A DNA stretch of 64,000 bases from Impatiens glandulifera (Eukaryota > Streptophyta > Magnoliopsida > Ericales > Balsaminaceae). Positions 1 through 12,479 of this stretch are shown here, piece by piece. The translations under genes and the position numbers were made by a program. The DNA lies in the NCBI RefSeq assembly GCF_907164915.1, contig NC_061864.1, positions 9,369,889 through 9,433,888 on the forward strand. Reading direction: 5' to 3'. Position 1 is the first letter of the stretch, and each line of letters starts with the position of its first letter. The notes below the pieces were generated by a model that saw only the letters and a list, made by a program, of their open reading frames with translations, was not told the origin of the DNA and did no database searches.

Positions 1-3000
1 ATCTGCTTAATTCCATTTCCATCTCCGATGACTTTCAGTTCACTAGCTAGCAAGCTAGCCTATAATCAATCAATCGATCGATCGATCGCCTCATGATCTG
101 GTGATATTGCGAGATTATTTTTATTCGTTAATCATCAATCATGTACGTACAGACTCTCTGTTACAGCTAGCTTCGGAATTCGGATTATATATTATTATAC
201 AGGATCGAAGAGGATTTCATTAATTCATGTGTTTGATTATTCTTGTAGAAATTATTAAGTTTAATTTTTCTTCAATTCATCAAGCAGTAAGTAACCGCAA
301 AATTACTGTTACTATATATTCATTTTTCTTATTATCTCTCCTTCTGATAATTAGTTGTAACTGTCTCACCGGAATTCTCAGGATCGATACCGTTCAGAGA
401 ACGATATTCAAGTAACTGTTTTTCTTTTAATTAGAAAACTATTTATTATTATAATAATAAAGATAATTAATTTCGGTAAATTAAAAAATGAAAAAGGTAT
501 ATCTTAAAATAAATTTCCACACTGTCGACCCTGCCATGTTGATGAACAGTTTTAGTGTTATCCGCACATTAATGTGAAATGAAGAAACAGAGAGAATTCA
601 TTCAAAGATCAATATTAAGACATGCAGAAATAACAGAAAAAATAACACATGGCCAGCTCACAAATTAAAAATACAATTCTTCTATGCCACTAATTTTCTT
701 ACTATATATATATATTATATTATGACTTTTACAAATGATAATAGTTTAACTAGTAAGTGTCGTTTTAATTTAATGAATAATTTTTTTATTGGTTAGGATA
801 TAACTTCCTAAAATTAAAAATATGTATCGTTTTAAATGAAATTAAAAAATATTATTCAATTTGATGATACAATTGATAAGATCTACTCCCGATCCATTTT
901 GTTTGGTAGGAAAAAAACAAAATAATAATGAGTTATTTTATAAAATATAAAAAATAAAACTTTTAATAAAATATATATATATGTGGAGCTTTGTCAAAAT
1001 CGAGTTTGCAGGTTTGAGTTTGGGTTTTCGGTTAGTAATGCAGATCAAAATATCTATATTTGTTTTACTTCTTCTAATATTAAGAAAAAATAAAATGACA
1101 CCCCACAACTATAATTTTACTTTCATTTTGTTTCAGGTTAAAATTAAATTTGTGTCATGTTTATTTGTAATTTACCTGAACCCAATTTAATTGAACTGAC
1201 TAACTTGAACCAACCTGAATATACTTAATATTACGTCTGTATATTTCAGATTAAAATGACATAAATAAAAATGAAGAATGAAGTTAAGTCAGAAACCTCT
1301 AAATAAAATTAATTAACGAGAGAGTAAGAAATGACAAACAAAAACCCTTACAAAAGAAAATTTGTAAATGGGTTATCGGTCTATTTTTAATTATTTCAAA
1401 TAAACCCAATTTTGACTGAAATTTTCAGGTTCAATCTATCTACCTAATTTTGATTCAATCCAATAAATACCTGACCCTGGCTAACCTGCAAGATTGCAGG
1501 AATTGCCGGCCATAGTTCATAGGAAAGCTTACGCTCATATAATTAATTAAACAAATATTTCTCAAAAAGATTTAGCCGACTAATTAAAACCACACCCGTT
1601 GTTATTGTATTATGGTGAATTGAAGATAACGTGATCTTAATAGTACTTATGGGAGTAATTAGTAGCTTAAACAACCATGGCTAGCTCCAACCAGATTTTA
1701 AATAGATAAACATTACGCAAATTAATCAAGACAATTTTTTGGAATTAATATGTAGTACTATACCGTGCAACTTAGCTGTTTTTAGTCCTTTTAATAATTA
1801 ATTACTTTTTCTTTTAAATTATTGATGATGTTGATTGTTTATTCTCCTCCTAGTTTATCATCATTGTGATAGCAATTTCTTACCTTATTCCTAACCTAGT
1901 AATTATCTTATTTATTCTTTTTAAGTAATTGATAGTTCAACATGTGAAACATTCTTTATTTTTATTTTATTAAAAATAAGTGAGTTTATTATAAAAAAAA
2001 ATATGGTCAAATGTTAAATACATAACCCGCAAACACACTTAACCAGACGCAAAACTTGCTGATGGACAGATTTTAACTTAGTACCTCTCAAGAAGACTGA
2101 AATATCCACTTCTTATTACCGTTAGAGAGAAGAAAGAATAATAAGTTTATTATATTAAAAAATCTAAAATGACTCTGCACATTCATGCCCATTTTATTTA
2201 TATTTGAACATTAAAATGTACAAAGATTTTTATTTTTTTTTATTGTTTTTAACATGAGAAAATTTCATTAGAACTAGTTCACAATTACATACATAAAAGT
2301 CACAAAAACTGTTATGAAAGATTTTAGAAATTTATTAAACTGGATAAATGTTTAACAAACTATATACCCAAAGTGAATAACAATTGAATTTTTTGAGCTG
2401 ATACTATGAATATATGTAAATGACAGTCTTCTTCACCAGTACCAATAGTTTGTATAATTAAATGAGTCCATTTGTGATTATAGCTAATCTCATAATTATT
2501 AACAAGATAATGAGGTGCTAACAAATCATATTTGATATTGTAAGCATATATAATTAGCCAATTAAGATGTATTTAAATAACTACAAGTACGTTATAAGTA
2601 CTAGTTATACCTTAATTAGACAAGCTAGCAGCGATTAACCGTTTCCAATATTATTTAATTAGGTATTTTAAATTGATTCATGAGTTTGATCAAAATCAAA
2701 TCACACAGCTGTTATCTCGACAGCGGTTGATGCTTCCAAGTTCGATGAATTTAAAAACTTTGTTTGGTCTAAGGTTAATATTAATTAGTTACTTATATTA
2801 ATAATGGGATTATTTGTTAACACGTCCCATGCATGATGATCTCATTTATTTATGTTATTATCTTGACACCTAACTATTTTATTGTCATACTATTGAAGAT
2901 AAATTAAGAAACAAAATTAAAGAAGTTTAGTTAAATCTATCCATCAATTCACGACAGTATATTTTTTTTTATTGAACATAGACAATTCGAACATTGTTAA

Positions 3001-3202
3001 TGAATTAATTATGTTCTTGATTATTATTGTTGAATTCTATCAATACAAATTTTATGTTATGTGTTTTTTCTTATCTATATTTTTATATATATTCTATTGA
3101 TACTATCAATTATTGATAAATGGTAATAAATTTATATTGAGATCTTCTATATCATATTTTTTTAATTTAATTAATTGAGATAATATTAAATATTTTAAAG
3201 AT
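1..3202. other. AT-rich intergenic DNA, no gene supported
   Basis: No credible coding region. Small landmarks are a GATC run near 72-87, short TA runs near 700 and 970, and at about 990-1520 a decayed stretch rich in degenerate copies of aacccaa / gggttt words that may be an old transposon. The only sizeable open frame (227-415) has no homology I recognise and no coding bias. Confidence 0.6.
2003..2070 (+). repeat. Dispersed repeat, copy 1
   Basis: This stretch carries the words cccgcaaacacactta and accagacgc followed by an aacttgc word. The same words occur at 63921-64000, where the second copy runs off the window. It is probably the edge of a transposable element; the family is not identified. 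Confidence 0.55.
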
Positions 3203-4197
3203 AAAGGAGGCCTAAATATTCGAGATTTTATTTCATTTAATAAAACTCTTTTGTCGATATAGTATAATAAATTTTCAACGGAGGACGGAGCTCTATAATT
3301 TAGGCATCAATGATCAAATTTAAATATTGTCCAGGATTTAGTTAGTTCAACCAAATGTCTAATCATTTAGCGAGTGTAGCATTTGATAGAGAATTTATTC
3401 TATATAAAAGAGTTTTCGCGAGCAGTCTAGATTTATTTTTGTGATGGATATTTGATTAATTTTTGGGACAACACTGTGTGCAGTGTCAAAAGTCTAGTTA
3501 CGACGAATTTTTAACTTTTTTTCATTGTTATATATATAGAAATACCCGAGTTAAAGATTTTTGAACATTGGTCTTGTGATTTTTTTTAGCTGAATTAGAT
3601 ATAGAATATATGAGAATAAACATTAGAGAGAGTTCTCGTACCATAGTTTTATTTTTGATAAAACGCAAACAAGTGTCCCGTTTAAACAAGACGTTATGCG
3701 TTCCAAGACATTGATAATTTCAATGTGGGACATTGCTATAATTTATTCGTTAAGATGATTCTATATAATTTTGTTGGGAGAAACATTGAGAGTTTTACGG
3801 ATGATATATGAATGAAAAAATGTTGTATTATGATAAATCGTATGTTTCGCGAGGAGCGGAATCGAAAACTCATTTATTTTTGTATTGTCGATGAGTGACT
3901 AGTATTTGATCTTTTGTGTAGTATTACTCGAATTCACTAAGTGATTCCCGAGTCTTCGTGCAATTACTGACAAGTTTAGATTGATGCGGTTGATATGACA
4001 AGTTTATATATTTGAATTACTATCTTAATTTTTTTAATACACTGTTTAGTTGGAGAGAAAATCGTCGAATTTTTAATGACTATAATCGTCAAATATGTAT
4101 CATTCATAATGTTATAACTATGATTTTTTTTAGAAAAAACGGTGTAATCAATTTGGAGAGTTTAATCATTTTTCTCGAGAATCTACAAACTCGTTAA
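3203..4197 (+). pseudogene. Decayed LINE (L1-type) 3' coding region
   Basis: Conceptual translation, interrupted by many stops and shifts, shows the C-terminal landmarks of plant L1-type reverse transcriptases. It opens with GGLNIRDFISFNKTLL (3206 on), the region after the polymerase core. A weak FWDN match follows near 3460, and WRENRRIFNDYNRQ near 4050-4090 corresponds to the IWxERNxRIF motif that ends the zf-RVT domain. Only about 1 kb of the 3' half can be recognised. The element is old and non-functional, and no target-site duplication or poly(A) tail survives. The order of motifs makes the LINE assignment fairly secure, although no single open frame is long. Confidence 0.6.
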
Positions 4198-4826
4198 CCA
4201 AGACTGTATTATACATATATTTTACGTCATATTCTTTATTGTTTTGTTTAAATATTTTTTATCATTTTTAAAAATTGCAGTTGAATGTGAGAGTTTCTTT
4301 AATAAATAATCAACCTGAAAAAATAATTAAAAATCTTATCTTATATTAATTAATATTTCCTCACAACAAAGTTAATAATTTATTTATTTATTTACAAGAT
4401 ATCTAATTAATTAAGTAATTAAACAGGGGAATAATGATTGGGTATCTAAGAGCCAGCTGCCCATCCAATCCACCGCACATGCCTTATATTCACATGATTT
4501 CACACTACAAATAATTAATATATCTTTTTTTAATAATACTTACCCTTTTTAATTTTTTTGAATTAAAATATTTTTATTTATTCACATAAAATTGATAGTC
4601 ATGCGTGTTTCTAACTCGGTGTTTTTTTTATACAAAATTAATTTTACTTTCACTATATTCAAATTTTAGCCAGGACTAGAAGTAGAGTTGCAAGTTTTTT
4701 TATTTTACTTTCATTTTATTAAGTTTTTAACCATAATTAAGAGCAAAGATTAACAAATGACATGGGATAAGGTAATATGAAATTTTGACAAACGTAACCT
4801 AAATGTTCTTTTATTTTTGGGGCCGG

Positions 4827-4828
<2 letters not shown>

Positions 4829-4878
<50 letters not shown>
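4829..4878. repeat. (AT)25 microsatellite
   Basis: Uninterrupted AT dinucleotide run of 50 bases just downstream of a GC-rich ggggccggc word. Confidence 0.95.
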
Positions 4879-4882
<4 letters not shown>

Positions 4883-6714
4883 GAAAATTTGCCTTAAGAT
4901 TTAACACTCTGTCCATTGACTTCAAGCTATTTATACTCATTTTATCATAAAATAAAAATTCTAATAAAAATGGAGAGAGTAAAGGACTAAAGGCTTAATT
5001 TTGTGGCCCATTATATATACCCATGACCTCTATTCTCTTTTTAGTTTGGGCCTCTTGTTATCAGCCTAGCCCAACGAAGGCAGGCTTTGTTTTTGTTTTT
5101 TTATAAATTAAATTTGAAATATTTCAGGTGTCAGACAAAAATATATATATATATATATATATATTTTCAATATTATATAAATAAGAATCGCCTAATTAAT
5201 TATTTAGGTACGAACAAAAAAAGATAAGAAAAAAATAATCATAAAAATGTAACATAAAATTGAGCATATAACGAATTTGGAAATCCTCAACAGATTAATG
5301 AGTTAACCTGTTTATAGAAGAGACTTCTCATATTGTCATAATAATATTATCAAATTCTTTAAACACAACGAGATTAATTATGAGATTAATTATTTGAGAA
5401 ATGAAAACATAAGTAAAAAAATGATTATTAACAACGTAACATAAAATCTAGAATTAACGAACTCAGAAATCCTAAAAAAAATGAATGAGTTTACCGGCCG
5501 CCTCCACCCATTTTTAGAAGAGAACACTCATATCGATATAATAATAGCGTTGTAGAATAAACACATTAATCAAATGCGATTACCGAATGTTATACATTTT
5601 TTTTAGTCAAATTATTCACAGAGACTTCTAGACAAAAAAAAAATATTTCTATTTAAACTACCCTAATAAATTATAAAAATAAAGAAATGTCATTTCTAAA
5701 TCAATAAAAGTTTGATTTGCAAATATGCTATAAGTTATTATTTTTTTCATCTTTTTCTATTATTTGCTAAAAGGTTAGGCGTTATTAAAGCTAATAGTGA
5801 GAAACATGCACCCTTAACCTAACTTGAATAATTCTTTATTAATTTCCCGATTAAATTAACAAGAATCTTGCAAACAAGGCTAGCGAGTAATTAATTAAGT
5901 TGCAAGGGCTATATGTAAATTTTGATTCACAATAGTAGTACTATTAAAATATTTGTAGAACAAAAATAATTATAACTTGTGGAATATCATTAACATGAAC
6001 TTAGTTAGTATGTTCGAGTCTTTACAAAGACAATTTTCAAAAAAATATTAATAATTATAACTTATATATATATATAATAAAATGAAAACCTTTCTAAACC
6101 ATATATTCCATTAATAAACTAATGAATATAAAAACAAATTAAATCTCAAAAACTTTTCATTAATTTGATCTATCCGTGAAAGACTAATTTCAGTGCTAAA
6201 AGAATTATTATCAACAATTATTTTAGCGATTTAGGCCTGTCTTAATTTTGTTACTTTTGTTTGTTGTCAACGTTGTATTATATAATAAATTTTCTTTAAC
6301 TAGATAGTTCGAATTTCAAGAGTTGTGTTTAAAAAATCAAAAGTAATTTTCATTTTTAAAATAAAATGAAATTATCAATAGATTTATTATGTTAATATAA
6401 TAATAAATAATTAAAAATTCATTACGGTGAATTTATCATTCAATTCGTGTCAAGACTTATTCATTATTTTATAATTTATTAAAAAATGTTTTATTTTATT
6501 AAATTAATAAAATGGGTAGTACTCTTTTTAAAATTCTCAATATTAATTGGAATACATATATAGATATTACTTTACATATATATTGTCTAGAACTCGGATA
6601 GTCGGATTACATTACTTTCATTTTCTTTGGACATATTCTTTAATAATAGAGAGATTATTCATAATTATAAAATAAAGAAAATACAAAATATAAGTCATTG
6701 TCGTAGTAGTAGTA

Positions 6715-6715
<1 letters not shown>

Positions 6716-6767
<52 letters not shown>
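6716..6767. repeat. (TAA)17 microsatellite
   Basis: A pure trinucleotide run preceded by four TAG units. In one frame it encodes a poly-asparagine tract, which explains a 162-codon open frame here that I do not regard as a gene. Confidence 0.95.
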
Positions 6768-6769
<2 letters not shown>

Positions 6770-8758
6770 TGAATTGACCTACGCATCAAGAAGAAGAAAC
6801 ATTAACTTGTGGACCACCCTCCTCTTAATTAATAAAATTTCATATATATATATATATATATTAATAATAATGAGATTTTTAATTTTTATATTTATAAAGT
6901 GGGTGCTTGGAGTCTTGGGATGGCAGATGAATTTAAAGTTGGATGAGAAAATAATAATAATAATAAATTTTGCATTTAATTCATCATTAAATGAGAGGAC
7001 CCCCAACCCCAACACCACAAAGTTGACACAAACCATAGTCATCATTAATTATAACTTCAAGTCTGATAAGGAATCTCATTTGGAAATTGCTTTTTTCTTT
7101 TCTTTATTTAAATAATCAAATTCCTTTTTTTCTATTTTTAATTAGAAGAAAACTGTTTATTTATTAATTTGACAATTGAATTCCTATAAATCATTTTGAG
7201 AATAATTATAAATGAAATGCACAGATAAATGAGATAACTATTAACAAGTTCAATCAACAATTAAATCAATTAAAAAAAATCATTATTCAAAATGTAAAAA
7301 GATAGTATAATAAATAAATATGAAATAGTAGTTGAATTGAATACCACAAAATGAGGAGAGAAATAAAATTCAAGAGTCAAATATTTGAAAAGAGAGATGC
7401 TATCCTGCAACATGCATGCATGCTTCATATCATACGGAACTGCAAATGGTGTACAAATTAATGATTATTAACTTGGCCGATCTAACTTTTTTTTTTTTTT
7501 TTTTTTCCTTTTCTCCTTTTAATAGTAGCAGGAACTAGCTAGGAAGGATAAAAAAATTGAAATTATACAATTCACTGAACTGCAACAAATTAATGATAAA
7601 TTACAAAATAAAGTTTAAAAAAACATTAATTCAATCTTAGGAATTCATAATCTTGTGGACACGTGTTCTATATTCTATGACTAATCTATGAGTCCACTTT
7701 TTATATCATAGTTACCCACAATTAATATTTAATATGGTTTCCTTTCCGTTCTTAACTTTTTGTTTAGTTTGATTTTATATATTGAGAATTAAGTAATTCG
7801 TTGAATTTAACACCTTTGTTGAATTTGGATCATAACTAAGGTTCATGCTGTTACTAATAATCCTTTGTTATGTATAGAAATAACATGCATGGTTGGTTAT
7901 GTATAAAAGTTCTTGAGTTGTTTATCAAAATTGGTCAATTGTTATGTTATGAAAGTTGATTATAATATATAAAACGATTAGTTATGAATTGTTATGTTAC
8001 AAAAAATCGATTATATTAATATATATATATATATATATATGTTATTTGTCGTATGTTTACTTTTTCTATAACAAAGTTTATTTATTCGTTGTAAGAAGTT
8101 ATTAATGTTGTTACCGAATATCCTAATATATATTTATACATAATGTGAATGAAATAAAATTTGAATGATGAAATTCAAAATTGTTGTGCCTAACACCAAC
8201 TATATATCTAATGAAGTAACTAAAAGAAGGTCATAATCAAAATAATAGACATTAAAGGCATTGGAAAGAGTTAGGTCGAATCAATTGAATAGTAAGAAGG
8301 AGATAGCATTTAAACACAGGCTTAATTAATTTAGTCTTAAATGATATTAGGTTTAGGTGTGTGCTCTTTTCAAAGGATTGGCCTTATGGACCCATTTTAA
8401 TTAATACTAGCTAGCTAGCAACTCTTCTTTTCTCTACCATTATATATCAAGTTCAACACACAACCACCGTAGTAATAATAATCTCATATATAGATTCAAA
8501 TCACCATGATCAAAATCTTGTTCATGGTGGGTCATGATTGTTTTTTCAAATTCTTATTTAAAAATGAGAATCTTTTATCTCAGTTTGTCACGGAAATTAA
8601 TCATAAGTTTGATCATTTAAAAAAAAATCTTAATTTAACGTAATATAATCAAAATAGATCCACTCCTAGCACTATATTATTAACTGATATTGTTTGTTTA
8701 ATTGATAACATTTTTTTTGTTCCTTAAATAAATAGGCCACAACTTACACTAAACTGTT

Positions 8759-11328
8759 TTATTGGGAGATTTGTCGTTTCATCGGATATAGGTGATCCAC
8801 CCGATGTATTAAGTGGATTAATAATATTATTGCATCATTTAATAAATAATGCATAAAAGAAAAAATAATTGGCAAATTCGTAATAGCTAAATCAAGTTTA
8901 AGTTTGTCGTATGCATATCCGTCTTCTTTCAGGATCCTTATGTTAAGAAATTTGTGTGTTTCTCTTCTCTTTGCTTGAATTGAATTCGTTTTCGGTATGT
9001 TCCCATTAGCTTTGTTCAACTCTAATAATATTCTTAAAACAAAATTTATCTTGATTTTCCATAATTCAAGTTTTATTTCTTTACTATGGAACTTCCATTT
9101 TCTTTGCATTCAATTCACCCAACTAAGGGGGGCTCCGGACACCATTGATCTTTAAGTGGCTCCTAGCATTAAAAATTCATTTTCAATTGATGACGGTTCA
9201 TCCCACAAGATGGGATCACATAGATATTTATTTATTTATTTTACAGTCATATTCTCTGATTAATTAAATTATTTATCTATCAAACAAATATTTCAATACA
9301 ATTTATGATCGGATAAGTCTTCCACTCAAAAAATATATAAAATTGTTAGCATCTATGACTACTAGAAAAACTCACTCACAAAATTCGAAAATTCAAACAT
9401 CATATTAAGAAGTCATAAGACAGGTGTACCACGGGTGGTATCAACATCCCTGTTAAACTTTTAATCAACAAGCTAGCATTTTCGATGTACCCAAATTAAA
9501 ACCCTCTAATAAAATCATCAAAGTTGCGAGTTTTCCGTGTTTGAGCATAGTCACCAATTCTTTACTTTCCATATCCGAACAAATTTTGACATATTACACT
9601 TAGCCCGTGACCAAAAAATTCATCTACCACATCGTCTTCTTCTATGTACATCTGTTATTAAGTCTCCAAATACTATGTTGAGGACCCTTGGTTGTCTATT
9701 TATGTCCCATTATATATGAATTCCTCATTTCTTAGATCTTTTAACAATCTATCCCACCTAATCTTGATGATCCTGGTCCACATTTTGCTCAAAACACTCT
9801 TGTCCAATAAAATGTCTCACAAAACATCTTGATCCCACATCTGTTTTATTAAATTAAATTAATATAATAAGATGTTAATTAATTAAATGAGAGGATGATG
9901 ATTAATGACCCTGTTCGTACTGGTTTTCCTATAATCAAATGGTTTCCTACAAAGCAGTTTCTTTCCTTAATAATGCAATCCCCAATCTCCAATTAAAGAC
10001 TGCCACGTACACACTACACATACATAGCTCACGTGTCACCTTTTTTTCAATTACAAATAAATAACATCTAACAGATTTTGTATTTAATGGTGATGTAGAA
10101 ATGACGTCAGGTATATGTTAAACAAACAACACAGCAGGTAAAAATAAAAATATATGAAGATATTACAATTACCTAATGTGATACCTACGTCATCCAGATA
10201 TAGCCTTTTGAACATTAGACCAAAATGACCGTTCAACCTAATTTAATGATACATTGATATAGATAGAGAAATAACAACTAATAATAATATAATGCTCTTG
10301 CCATTTTATTTATTTTGCGTCATTTATAAACATTTTAATTCAAACCTTTGACAAAGTCCATCTCGCATTTCCTCACTAACTTTATTATAAAACTATAGGA
10401 AACATTTGTCGTAAGCTTGTGCAATGAACCTTGAACACGAAATATTGATGAGTTTAGCGTGTTCATGTTTATTTCGATGTTGTCTCATTCATTCAATATA
10501 TTACATTTAAAAGAAAATGGATAGGTCTCTATCAATATATTAAAACAAAACCAACCCCCTCTCCTGGAAATATCCATCATCAATTTGGTTATATTGTCCA
10601 TGTGAATAAATTGGTTGAAATTTGCATTCAACTACTCCTCAAGGGTTGGGAGGCAACCCCCTCTCCTGGAAATATCCATCATCAATTTGGTTATATTGTC
10701 CATGTGAATAAATTGGTTGAAATTTGCATTCAACTACTCCTCAAGGGTTGGGAGGGAAGCATCATAATAGTCGTCGGCGAAACAAATTAATTTCATTTAT
10801 TCATCGTTAGGTATGCGGACCAACTATTTTATATTTATTTAATATTTACAATAAATTATCTTGCTCAATTTCAACCTATGCCCAACCCTACAATACAATA
10901 ACATTATTAAGTTTTTATTGTTTTAGGTAATACTTCAGAGTCAACTTATTGTTCTCAATGCAAGGTACCAAGAGAAAATTGCAACTTACTCAAGATTGTT
11001 GATCATAAACGTTGAGATGTTGCGCTAGTTTGAGAGAAAAAACGCGAAAGAATTAACACTAGAAGCCCTATCAATTAACATGTACAAAAAACCGTTCTCA
11101 AGGAGTAATCTTACAACTAACATATATGAAGGGAAATGATAAGAACACAATAGAAAAGAAAAACTGTATTGAAGATTTTGTTATAGTAAAGGAGAGGGAT
11201 GAGATAAGTTTCAAATAAAGTATACTCCGACCACCTATTTCTATTTTCCTTATAATAATAAAACAAACTTTGATCAATTATCATTTACAAAAGTGAAGAC
11301 CATGATTGAATTTCTAGAACAACCTTCT
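8759..11328. other. Intergenic DNA, unclassified
   Basis: Two open frames occur (8759-9109 minus, 9537-9719 plus). Neither has recognisable domains, and both are surrounded by stops. The stretch 9100-9850 has higher GC than its surroundings and could be a decayed retroelement, but I cannot name it. The tandem duplication at 10552-10755 is listed separately. Confidence 0.45.
10552..10755. repeat. Perfect 102-bp tandem duplication
   Basis: Two head-to-tail copies of a 102-base unit (10552-10653 and 10654-10755) appear identical by eye. Because 102 is a multiple of three, an open frame continues through both copies (10602-10790) and repeats the peptide NKLVEICIQLLLKGWE. Identity in such AT-rich neutral DNA suggests a recent event or an assembly artefact. 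Confidence 0.9.
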
Positions 11329-12355
11329 TCATATCGATATGTTAAGATCGATCCTTGCTCTCTTGGCTACTTCAGGCAAAGGAACATGTGTATGGCATCG
11401 AGGGCATTGAGGATTACTCTTCGATATGAGCACATAAAGAAGACAACCCGGGCAACCGGCAGCGAATGAAGAGACTGATTTCTCCTCATCAACATCCTCC
11501 AAAGCCATTATAGAACATGATGAATTTGAAGGTGGTGATGAGGATTTCGACCATGAGGCTGATCTCTTCTTCTTAGTTTCCTTTTCAGCTCTTTCAAGTG
11601 CAGATTTCACCTTGTCTAGAGTACAAACACTCTGATAAATAGTGGTTGAAGATGATGGGAAGAGCCTGAGACCTAAGCTTGTATCATCCAATAGATTGAG
11701 AACTGGTTTTTTCTTGGATTGAGGTGGGAAGTTTATGTCTTCTAGCTTTAAGGATGTTTGATGTTTTTTGCTCTCTGTTGATAGAGATGGTGAATTGTTT
11801 GGTGATTTGCATCTTTGGATGTATACCTTCCCAGACTGTAATCAAGAAAATCAAGAACAGGGGATTAATCAAACCAGAATTAATAAATGAATTTTGTAAA
11901 CACAGAATGATGCACATGCATCACCACCATTCACCAAACTTTTAAGATAATTCCTATAATAAATGCAGTGCCTAGTCCCAAGAGAATTTTCACAGAGAGA
12001 ATAATTTACAAATTCATTTCAATAGTCATAAGATTTCAATAGTCATAAGATTAAGATGCAAGAATCAAACTTTTCGTTTTCATGATTGTGGATCTACATA
12101 CCCAACAACGAAAAAGTGAATAAAACCCCTTAAAATCAATAATACCTTCAGATCGAGTCGCTTCTCCCAACCAGATGGAACCTGCAAGTCTAGGTCAAGT
12201 TCTTTAGAATCAAGCGTCGAACAACCTCCAAGCAAATCACGGGTAATCAGCGCCGCCGACGATGTTCCGGCTGATTCCATCGTCGTCGTCTTCTGCTTCT
12301 TCTGATCTTCGTATCCGTTCAAAGTCCTGATAAAGGTTGTGACATCAGCAGCCAT
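11329..12355 (-). CDS. CFL1: CFL1-like WW/zinc-ribbon protein, two exons
   Basis: Exon 1 is 12355-12146 (70 codons) and exon 2 is 11835-11329 (168 codons plus stop), joined across a 310-bp GT-AG intron (12145-11836) in phase 0. The product is 238 residues. In order it has an EAR-like LDLDLQ (53-58), a partial WW domain VPSGWEKRLDLK | SGKVYIQRC (59-79) split exactly by the intron, a basic ALERAEKE helix (149-156), a Ser-rich linker, and a zinc ribbon CPGC-x12-CPRC (Cys198, 201, 214, 217). The tail IDLNISI resembles a second LxLxL-type motif. This layout matches the plant family of Arabidopsis and rice CURLY FLAG LEAF1, nuclear WW proteins reported to bind HD-ZIP IV factors and repress cuticle genes; the zinc ribbon is shared with GIR1-like repressors. 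Only the first Trp of the WW domain is evident. The family call is strong; orthology to CFL1 itself is less certain. Confidence 0.85.
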
Positions 12356-12462
12356 GGAGACAAAGAGAGGGAGAGAGAGAGAGAGATAAACAGAGAGTTT
12401 GAATGATTGTGAGAAAGAGTAAGTTCACCAATGGTAGAAAGGGGAGAGGGAATAGAATCCGT

Positions 12463-12471
12463 TATATATAT
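12463..12471 (-). promoter_or_regulatory. TATA box of the CFL1-like gene
   Basis: The minus strand reads TATATATAAC about 110 bases before the ATG. A GA-repeat leader (12361-12387) lies in the expected 5' UTR, a common plant leader feature. Confidence 0.6.
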
Positions 12472-12479
12472 TGGGTTGT

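Larger units (their letters stand above)
4198..8758. other. AT-rich intergenic DNA with microsatellites
   Basis: No gene is supported. It contains TA microsatellites (4829-4878, 5141-5164, 8018-8040), a TAA array, and a T17-type homopolymer near 7490. A TATA-like motif and a CA-rich leader-like stretch lie near 8440-8505, but the peptide after the next ATG (8506) has no family features. Confidence 0.55.

Noticed and set aside
6627..7115. 162-codon open frame with poly-Asn
   Set aside because: The frame is held open by the TAA microsatellite and other A/T runs. There are no domains, and composition follows the local DNA.
8440..8640. Possible small gene with a TATA-like box and ATG at 8506
   Set aside because: The 45-codon peptide has no signal peptide, domain or homology I recognise; chance is more likely.
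8759..9109. 116-codon minus-strand frame
   Set aside because: No recognisable family, no conserved motif, no supporting promoter or splice context; possibly decayed retroelement DNA.
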